NCBI GenBank assembly: GCA_005881235.1
Contig: VBEQ01000104.1
Coordinates: 1 to 5,322 of the forward strand
Length of the DNA: 5,322 nucleotides
Direction: 5' to 3'
Source: Chloroflexota bacterium
Lineage (GTDB): Bacteria > Chloroflexota > Dormibacteria > CF-121
Of the stretch, positions 1 to 5,322 are shown one piece after another (positions within the stretch are counted from its first letter, which is position 1; each line of letters begins with the position of its first letter). Below the pieces are notes generated by a model that did not search any database, was not told where the DNA came from, and saw nothing but the letters and a program-made list of their open reading frames with translations. The position numbers were made by a program, and so were the translations under genes.

Positions 1-3000
1 TATTACAAAGACGACCTGAGCAACAGTTTTCTGCTGCCCTGGGTTCGGCTGCGCGCTGCCAAGGACTATTACAAGATGCCGGCGTTGCTCGACTCGTACC
101 CTGACCTCAAGCAGACGTTCAACCTGGTGCCGGCGTTGGTGGAGCAGATCCAGGACTATGTCGACGGCGGCGTTACGGACGTCTACATGGACCTGGCCCG
201 CCGTCCGGTGTCGGGGCTCAGCGCCGACGAGCGGGCCTTCATCGCGCGCTGGATGACCGAGTCGAGCCAGATTCGGCGCGTGCGCCAATATCCACGCTAC
301 CTGGAACTGGTGCGCAAGCGGGAGCAGGCGGGCCCACCCACGGCCGGCGGCTTGGCCACGCTGTTCTCCGACGCCGAGCTGCGTGATCTGCTCGTGTGGT
401 TCAACCTGTCGTGGATCGGCCCCGAGGCGATCGAGGGCAATCCGGAGATTGCCGAGCTGGTTTTGAAAGGCCGGTTGTTTTCGGAGGCGGACGTGGAGCC
501 CGTCCTGCGGGTGCAGTTCGAACTGCTCCGCACGGTACTTCCCAAATATCGGGAGCTGCAGGAGCGAGGGCAGGCCGAGCTGATCACCAGCCCTTACTAC
601 CACCCCATCCTGCCCCTGATCCAGGATCTTGGCATCGCGCGCGTCGCACGGCCGGACCTGAAGATGCCGCACGCGATATTCACGCACGCGGACGACGCGG
701 CTGAGCAGCTGCGCCTGGGCTTGGAGGCGCATCGGCGCCACTTCGGGCGCCGGCCGCGCGGCCTCTGGCCGCCGGAGGCCGCCGTTTCCGAGGACGTGGT
801 GCGGCTGGCCGCCGATCACCGGCTGGAGTGGATGCTCAGCGATGAGGGGGTCCTCTCCCGGTCGCTTAAGAGTCCGATCAGCCGGGACACGCAGGGACAG
901 GTGACCCAGGCCGAGCAGCTCTACGCGCCCTACCGTTTTCAGGGCAACGGCCCGCCGATCCATCTCGTGTTCCGCGACGCGCCGCTCTCCAACGCGATTG
1001 GCTTCGAGTACCAGAATGCGCCGCCCGACGAGGCGGCCGCGGACCTCGTCGACCGCCTCCGCGCCATCCAACAGCGGCAGCAGGACACGCCCTTCCTGGC
1101 GGTGATCGCCCTCGACGGCGAAAACTGCTGGGACTCGTACGAGGCCAATGGCAATCCGTTCCTCCACTCGCTCTACGGCAGGCTCTTAAGGGAGCCGGAG
1201 TTGAAAACGGTGACCGTCTCCGAATTCATCGCGGAGTTCCCTGGGCAACGAACCCTGTCCCGTATCCATCCGGGCTCCTGGATCAACGCGAACTTCGACA
1301 CCTGGGTCGGCGACGCGGAACACAATGTCGCCTGGGACTTGCTGGCCCAGGCGCGGGATTTTCTCAGCGAGCGCGAGCAAGCCGCGGATGATCACGAGCA
1401 ACTCGCATCATCGCGCCGTGAGGCGCTGATCGCGCAGGGCAGCGACTGGTTCTGGTGGTTCGGCCGATCTCACGATTCGGGGATGGACCAAATCTGGGAC
1501 AGCCTCTTCCGCCTCCACCTGCGCAACATCTATATGTCGCTGAAACGGACCCCTCCGGCCGAGCTCTACCGGCCCATCGCCAAAGAATCCGGCGGATCAG
1601 CCTCGAAGCGGCCTCACCGCAAGATCACGCCCAAACTCAACGGCGTCGTGGACCAGGAGGAGTGGGAGGCTGGTGGTTATGTCGATGTCAGCGCGCTCTT
1701 CGGTGCCATGCATCCCCCCACCGGGGCGGTGCGGCGCATCTGGTTCGGGCATGACGACCGCAATCTCTACCTGCGATTCGACCTGCTTGCCGCAGGCCGG
1801 CCGCGTCCGGTCGAGCTCGAGATTTTCTTCTCCGGCAGTCCGAAGCAACCCAGTAGCGGCAACTTCGGTTTCGATCCTGCCCTCCGGCTCACGGCGAAAG
1901 CCAGCGGGGCCGAGGTGGAGCTGGAGCTGCGCGAGCTGACGCCCGACTCGCAACAGCGGCAACCGCGCTGGGCCGACCGGGCATCAAGCGGCGAGGCGTT
2001 CGCCTTTGCCGTGCCCTTTGAAGCGCTCGGGCACGATCCCGGCGAGACGGTCGAGATGGTGGCGGTCGCGCACGAAAAAGGCAAGCCGGGAGAACAACTC
2101 CCTCCCACCGGATCGATCCCGGTGCGCGTACCCGGTGATGTTTTTCGCGGGCGCCAGAACCAGCCCCTCAAGATCCTGCTCGTCGCGGCGGAAGTCGCGC
2201 CCTTCGCCAAGGTGGGCGGCCTCGCCGACGTTGCGGGTGCGCTGCCCAAGGCGCTCAAGGCGATGGGTCACGACGTGCGGGTTGTCATGCCGCGCTACGG
2301 CAGCATCGACGTGGAGAAGTACGGATTGCGGCGAATCGTCACCAACCTGGGGGTGCCGCTCGCCCACCAGCCGGTCAACGCGGATGTCCTCGAAGGACGG
2401 ATCGCGGGCGAGGTGCCGATCTACTTCATCGACAACCAGCAGTTCTTCGGCCGCGACGGCATGTACGGCTTCTGGGACGACGATGCGCGCTTCATCTATT
2501 TCAGCCGGGCCGCCCTCGAGATGCTGCGGCCGCTCGACTTCCGGCCCGACGTGATCCACGTCAACGACTGGCACACGGCGGTGATTCCCAACATGCTGGC
2601 GCGGCTCTATGCGGCTGATCCGTTCTACGCCGATATCGCCACGGTCCTCACCATCCACAATCTCGCCTTCCAGGGCGTCTTCGGCTACGGCGCGCTGAAC
2701 CTGGCGGACCTCGAGCAGTGGGGCTTGATCAAGCCTGGCATGCCCGGGCTCGACGACATCGTCAACCTGCTTGGCCGTGGGCTCTATTTCGCCGATGTCG
2801 TCAACACCGTCAGCAACCGGTACGCGGAAGAGATCCTGACTCCCGAGTACGGCGAAAAAATGGACCCACTGCTGCGGGTCTTTCGCGGCAAGCTGCACGG
2901 CATCATCAATGGCATCGACTACGACGTGTTCAATCCATTGACCGATGCCTCGCTGGTTGCGCCCTACGACATCGCGAGCATCGAGAAGAAGGTCGAGAAC

Positions 3001-3654
3001 AAGCTGGCGTTGCAGAAGCAGGTCGGCCTCCCGCCGGATCCGGCGATCCCGATGATCGGCCTGATCTCGCGGCTCTATGACCAGAAGGGCCTCGACCTGA
3101 TCGCCAACATCATGTGGGGATTGATGCGGCTCAACCTGCAACTCGTGGTGCTCGGTGCTGGTGACGCGCGCTACGAAGAGATGTTCCGGGCCAACGCGCG
3201 CGACAACCCCGGCAAGGTCTCCGCCACGATCGGCTTCAAGCCGGTGCTGGCACAGCAGATCTACGCCGGCTCCGACATGTTCCTGATGCCGTCGCGCTTC
3301 GAGCCCTGCGGTCTCGGGCAGCTGATCAGCCTTCGCTACGGAACCATCCCGATCGTGCGTGCCACCGGCGGGCTGGCCGATACGATCGACGACTGGGATC
3401 CGGTGCAGCAGACCGGAAACGGCTTCGTCTTCACCGCCTACGACCACTGGGATCTATTCGCCCAGGTGGTCCGCGCCCTGGAGACATTCCGCCAGCCGTC
3501 GCCCTGGCGCCGGCTGCAGGCAACCGCGATGTCGACCGACGTCAGCTGGGCGAACTCGGCGGAAAAATACGTGGGCCTCTACCGCACGGCGATGGGGAAC
3601 CACGCCGAATCGCGGGAGTATTCCGCCGCCGCCACCGACCCAAACAGCTGGTAA
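1..3654 (+). CDS. glgA: GH57 glycosidase - DOMON-like - GT5 glycogen synthase fusion (5' partial)
   Basis: Cytoplasmic storage-glucan enzyme; 1217 residues are visible and the reading frame is open from base 1. The ATG at 76 is probably not the start, because the 25 codons before it (YYKDDLSNSFLLPWVRLRAAKD) are already typical GH57 sequence; only a short N-terminus with the HQP motif is missing. Numbering from base 1, residues 1-526 are GH57: GQAELITSPYYHP (190-202), WPPEAAVSE (256-264, E259 the likely nucleophile), LDGENCW (371-377, D372 the likely acid/base) and GSWINANFDTW (425-435). Residues 541-712 resemble the DOMON/CBM9-like sandwich found in GH57 amylopullulanases (LNGVVDQEEW, GAMH, NLYLRFD). 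Residues 722-1205 are a full-length GT5 synthase that adds glucose from ADP-glucose to alpha-1,4-glucan: KVGGLAD (737-743), DWH (856-858), SRLYDQKG (1023-1030) and EPCGL (1101-1105) match E. coli GlgA K15, H161, R300/K305 and E377. The GH57 activity (amylase, transferase or branching) cannot be decided from sequence. The synthase call is firm. Confidence 0.9.
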   Translation, partial: YYKDDLSNSFLLPWVRLRAAKDYYKMPALLDSYPDLKQTFNLVPALVEQIQDYVDGGVTDVYMDLARRPVSGLSADERAFIARWMTESSQIRRVRQYPRYLELVRKREQAGPPTAGGLATLFSDAELRDLLVWFNLSWIGPEAIEGNPEIAELVLKGRLFSEADVEPVLRVQFELLRTVLPKYRELQERGQAELITSPYYHPILPLIQDLGIARVARPDLKMPHAIFTHADDAAEQLRLGLEAHRRHFGRRPRGLWPPEAAVSEDVVRLAADHRLEWMLSDEGVLSRSLKSPISRDTQGQVTQAEQLYAPYRFQGNGPPIHLVFRDAPLSNAIGFEYQNAPPDEAAADLVDRLRAIQQRQQDTPFLAVIALDGENCWDSYEANGNPFLHSLYGRLLREPELKTVTVSEFIAEFPGQRTLSRIHPGSWINANFDTWVGDAEHNVAWDLLAQARDFLSEREQAADDHEQLASSRREALIAQGSDWFWWFGRSHDSGMDQIWDSLFRLHLRNIYMSLKRTPPAELYRPIAKESGGSASKRPHRKITPKLNGVVDQEEWEAGGYVDVSALFGAMHPPTGAVRRIWFGHDDRNLYLRFDLLAAGRPRPVELEIFFSGSPKQPSSGNFGFDPALRLTAKASGAEVELELRELTPDSQQRQPRWADRASSGEAFAFAVPFEALGHDPGETVEMVAVAHEKGKPGEQLPPTGSIPVRVPGDVFRGRQNQPLKILLVAAEVAPFAKVGGLADVAGALPKALKAMGHDVRVVMPRYGSIDVEKYGLRRIVTNLGVPLAHQPVNADVLEGRIAGEVPIYFIDNQQFFGRDGMYGFWDDDARFIYFSRAALEMLRPLDFRPDVIHVNDWHTAVIPNMLARLYAADPFYADIATVLTIHNLAFQGVFGYGALNLADLEQWGLIKPGMPGLDDIVNLLGRGLYFADVVNTVSNRYAEEILTPEYGEKMDPLLRVFRGKLHGIINGIDYDVFNPLTDASLVAPYDIASIEKKVENKLALQKQVGLPPDPAIPMIGLISRLYDQKGLDLIANIMWGLMRLNLQLVVLGAGDARYEEMFRANARDNPGKVSATIGFKPVLAQQIYAGSDMFLMPSRFEPCGLGQLISLRYGTIPIVRATGGLADTIDDWDPVQQTGNGFVFTAYDHWDLFAQVVRALETFRQPSPWRRLQATAMSTDVSWANSAEKYVGLYRTAMGNHAESREYSAAATDPNSW

Positions 3655-3673
3655 ACGGCGCTCCACGGGCACC

Positions 3674-3725
3674 AGAAAAGGCCGCCGGTCTAATAGAGGT
3701 TAATATTTGGGCCCTTTTCTTGATG
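3674..3725 (+). terminator. Weak terminator-like inverted repeat after the fusion gene
   Basis: AGAAAAGG at 3674-3681 is the exact reverse complement of CCTTTTCT at 3713-3720. Two more C-G pairs (3682-3711 and 3683-3710) are possible if C3712 is bulged. The loop is long (3684-3709, 26 bases), and the T-rich part TTTTCTTGATGTCTTG is broken. It starts 20 bases after the TAA stop, which is the right place for a terminator, but the long loop and the T-tract lying inside the stem make it a poor intrinsic terminator. Because the A and T tracts pair, it could also act on the other strand. Low confidence. Confidence 0.3.
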
Positions 3726-3743
3726 TCTTGACACCGCTTGATG
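3719..3743 (+). repeat. Three short CTTGA-type direct repeats
   Basis: CTTGATG occurs at 3719-3725 and 3737-3743 (start-to-start 18 bases), with the related CTTGACA at 3727-3733 between them. The cluster lies about 80-100 bases upstream of the binding-protein gene, in the only AT-rich part of the gap. It could be an operator for a regulator that binds direct repeats, or a chance clustering of seven-base words. No known operator is recognised. Confidence 0.3.
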
Positions 3744-3749
3744 CATGAT
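3720..3749 (+). promoter_or_regulatory. Candidate promoter for the binding-protein gene
   Basis: Two readings compete. TTGATG (3720-3725) and CATGAT (3744-3749) are separated by 18 bases and each match four of six sigma-70 consensus positions. A perfect -35 hexamer TTGACA lies at 3728-3733, but nothing 15-18 bases after it resembles TATAAT (best is TACGGC at 3750-3755). Either would give a 5' leader of roughly 60 bases before the ATG at 3820. The location fits a promoter; the exact elements are uncertain. Confidence 0.3.
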
Positions 3750-3801
3750 TACGGCGATTCGGCACCGGAACGCACGCTGAACGACACATCTTTGCCTGGA
3801 A

Positions 3802-3808
3802 GGGAGGT
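3802..3808 (+). promoter_or_regulatory. Shine-Dalgarno site of the binding-protein gene
   Basis: GGGAGGT at 3802-3808 contains GGAGGT, a strong match to the anti-Shine-Dalgarno sequence of 16S rRNA. Eleven bases separate it from the ATG at 3820, a little longer than usual, while only two bases separate it from the TTG at 3811, which is too close. It therefore favours the ATG. The in-frame TAG at 3808-3810 overlaps the site and closes the frame upstream, so no earlier start is possible. Confidence 0.7.
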
Positions 3809-3819
3809 AGTTGACGTAT

Positions 3820-5322
3820 ATGGATCTAGCTATCGGCAAGTCGCGATGGTTGCGCGTATCGACGCTCCTCGCCGCGGTCGCCGTTCTCGTTTCTGCCTGT
3901 GGAACGTCCTCGACGGGAACCGGCGAGAACATCAAGAATGGGGGCACGCTCATCTGGGCGCTCGACGCTGATGCCCAGAGCCTGAACCCCTTCGTCGCCG
4001 GCGACGTGCCGTCCGTCCGCGCCTACGGGTTTCTATTCCCCAACCTCTATCAGGCCGACAAAAACCTGAACATCCAGCCGGACCTGGCGGACGGGATGCC
4101 GTCCATCTCGTCGGACAAGAAGGTCTGGACGGTCAAGCTCCGCAAGGAGGCCAAGTGGAGCGACGGCTCGCCGATCACGGCGGATGACGTCGTGATGACC
4201 GTCAACATGCAGAACAACCCGGCGCTCGACACCGATGCGGCCTTCGACTGGGGCGAGCTCGACAAGGTCGAGAAGGTCGATGCCAACACGGTCAAGTTCA
4301 CCCTCAAGGACATCTTTGCGCCCTTCCAGGCGAACAACTTGCTAACGTTCGTGGCACCGGCCAGCGTCTACGGCAAGATCGACCCGGCCAAGCAGCGCAC
4401 CGACCCGGTTTCGCTGAACCCGACCGTGACCGGCGGACCCTACAAGTTCGACAAGCGGGTCGCGGGCTCGGAGATCGATTACGTCGCCAACACCAACTAC
4501 TACCTCGGCCGGCCTCACTACGACAAGGTCATCGCCAAGGTGATCACTGACGCCACCGCCGGCACCAATGCCCTGATCAACGGGGACGTTCAGTGGCACC
4601 CCGCTCTCGGAGAGGGCGGCTCCGGCGCCGTGACCAAGGCAAAGGCGGCGAGTGGCGTGCAGGTGCACGACTACGCCGACCTCGGCTACATCGACATGCG
4701 CCTCAACACCCGCAAGGGACACCTGTTCGACGACGTCAAGACCCGCCAGGCCATGGCGTATGCCCTGGACAAGCCGTCGATCGTTGACGCTGCGACCGAA
4801 GGTCGGGGCCAGGTGCTCTGGGGCGACATCGTGCCGGCCTCCTGGGCCTACGACGCGAGCGCGGTCGTGACCTACAAGCAGGACGTCGCCAAGGCGAAGT
4901 CTCTTCTGACCGAAGCGGGTTGGACCGTCGGCGCCGACGGCGTCGCGACCCGGGCCGGAAAGAAGTTCGTCGGCAAGATCCGTGTGCGAGCCGGCAAGCC
5001 GCAGCGGATCAAGGCCGCCCAGATCATCTCGGACCAGCTGAAGGCGATCGGGATGCAGCTCACGCCCGACCCGACCGACTTCAAGGTGTTCTACAAGCCG
5101 ATCATGGCGGGCGACTTCGACGTCGCCATCGCCGGATTCGGTCTGACGGTCGATCCGGACGACTACACGACCTTCAGCTCCAGCCAGCTGCAGCCTGAGC
5201 ACAAGTCGGGCAACAACTGGACCGGTTACGTCAACCCGCAGCTCGACTCCCTGATCGACCAGGAGCGGGCGACGATCAAGGGGTCGGACGCCGAGACGAA
5301 AGCCGCTCGCAAGGCGATCTTC
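3820..5322 (+). CDS. ABC importer substrate-binding lipoprotein, family 5 (3' partial)
   Basis: Extracytoplasmic, membrane-anchored binding protein of an ABC importer of the oligopeptide/dipeptide/nickel class (SBP_bac_5, PF00496); 501 codons run without a stop to the window edge. The N-terminus is a lipoprotein signal: basic residues K7, R9 and R12, a hydrophobic stretch at 13-24 and lipobox VSAC with Cys27 as the lipidated residue, followed by a Ser/Thr/Gly-rich tether. The mature part shows the family signature: GGTLIWALDADAQSLNPF at the start of the fold, LADGMPSISSDKKVWTVKLR, then KWSDGSPITADDV (112-124), RQAMAYALDK (309-318), a PASWAY turn near 341 and AKSLLTEAGW (359-368). Family members usually have about 520-600 residues, so only the last few dozen codons should be missing. 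The start at 3820 rests on the Shine-Dalgarno site and the signal peptide. The ligand cannot be read from sequence: peptides are commonest, but some relatives bind oligosaccharides or nickel. Permease and ATPase genes may follow downstream, outside the window. Confidence 0.93.
   Translation, partial: MDLAIGKSRWLRVSTLLAAVAVLVSACGTSSTGTGENIKNGGTLIWALDADAQSLNPFVAGDVPSVRAYGFLFPNLYQADKNLNIQPDLADGMPSISSDKKVWTVKLRKEAKWSDGSPITADDVVMTVNMQNNPALDTDAAFDWGELDKVEKVDANTVKFTLKDIFAPFQANNLLTFVAPASVYGKIDPAKQRTDPVSLNPTVTGGPYKFDKRVAGSEIDYVANTNYYLGRPHYDKVIAKVITDATAGTNALINGDVQWHPALGEGGSGAVTKAKAASGVQVHDYADLGYIDMRLNTRKGHLFDDVKTRQAMAYALDKPSIVDAATEGRGQVLWGDIVPASWAYDASAVVTYKQDVAKAKSLLTEAGWTVGADGVATRAGKKFVGKIRVRAGKPQRIKAAQIISDQLKAIGMQLTPDPTDFKVFYKPIMAGDFDVAIAGFGLTVDPDDYTTFSSSQLQPEHKSGNNWTGYVNPQLDSLIDQERATIKGSDAETKAARKAIF

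Noticed and set aside
76..78. ATG at 76 as the true start of the fusion gene
   Set aside because: The frame is open back to base 1, and the preceding residues, including LPWVRLRAAKDYYK, belong to the conserved GH57 N-terminal region, so the start must lie upstream of the window.
1984..3447. Long open frame of 487 codons on the - strand
   Set aside because: It lies wholly antisense to the DOMON and synthase parts of the fusion. Its translation is low-complexity (rich in V, D, R, H, E) with no recognisable domain, as expected opposite a GC-rich gene with strong third-position GC bias.
3656..3687. Alternative hairpin CGGCG/CGCCG just after the fusion gene's stop
   Set aside because: It has only five base pairs with a 22-base loop and no T-tract, well within chance for GC-rich DNA.
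3745..3780. Possible 11-codon leader peptide (MITAIRHRNAR)
   Set aside because: There is no Shine-Dalgarno sequence before the ATG, no run of regulatory codons and no attenuator-type hairpin pair after it.
3811..3813. TTG as the start codon of the binding protein
   Set aside because: It is only two bases from the GGAGGT ribosome binding site, too close for initiation; ATG at 3820 gives workable spacing and a normal signal peptide.
3738..3971. Small + strand frame of 77 codons overlapping the start of the binding-protein gene
   Set aside because: It has no ribosome binding site, runs out of frame through the signal-peptide region and has no recognisable motif.
4342..5202. Open frame of 286 codons on the - strand
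   Set aside because: It is antisense to the binding-protein gene, whose + strand frame has clear family motifs; the antisense translation is repetitive in V, G, D, R and L with no motif.

Overview
The window is GC-rich bacterial DNA holding two large genes on the + strand, each cut by a window edge, with a 165-base gap between them. The first gene (1-3654, 5' end missing) encodes one long polypeptide of three modules: a glycoside hydrolase family 57 (GH57) catalytic domain, a DOMON/CBM9-like beta-sandwich, and a complete ADP-glucose-type glycogen synthase (GT5, GlgA). The second gene (3820-5322, 3' end missing) encodes the lipoprotein substrate-binding component of a family 5 (oligopeptide/nickel type) ABC importer.

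Organism: the GC-rich third codon positions, the fused GH57/GT5 architecture and the style of the synthase half (for example NTVSNRYAEEILTPEYG and EPCGLGQLISLRYGT) suggest Chloroflexota or a related deep-branching terrestrial phylum. This is recall of family style, not a search result, and is held at low to moderate confidence. The lipobox, the GGAGG ribosome binding site and the ordinary bacterial gene density exclude a eukaryotic source.

Layout: 1-3654 is the GH57-DOMON-GT5 fusion. 3655-3819 is intergenic, with a locally AT-rich patch, a weak terminator-like inverted repeat, three CTTGA-type repeats that include a consensus TTGACA hexamer, and a strong Shine-Dalgarno sequence just before the second gene. 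3820-5322 is the binding-protein gene. There is no RNA gene, CRISPR array, insertion sequence or origin that I can support.

How the genes relate: the first acts in the cytoplasm in storage alpha-glucan metabolism, elongating chains from ADP-glucose and probably trimming or rearranging them with the GH57 module. The second acts outside the membrane in nutrient capture. The gap, with its terminator-like and promoter-like signals, suggests separate transcription, and nothing in the sequence ties the transporter to glycogen. The most notable item is the single-chain combination of a glucan-degrading or transferring module with a glucan-synthesising one, both with the expected key residues present.
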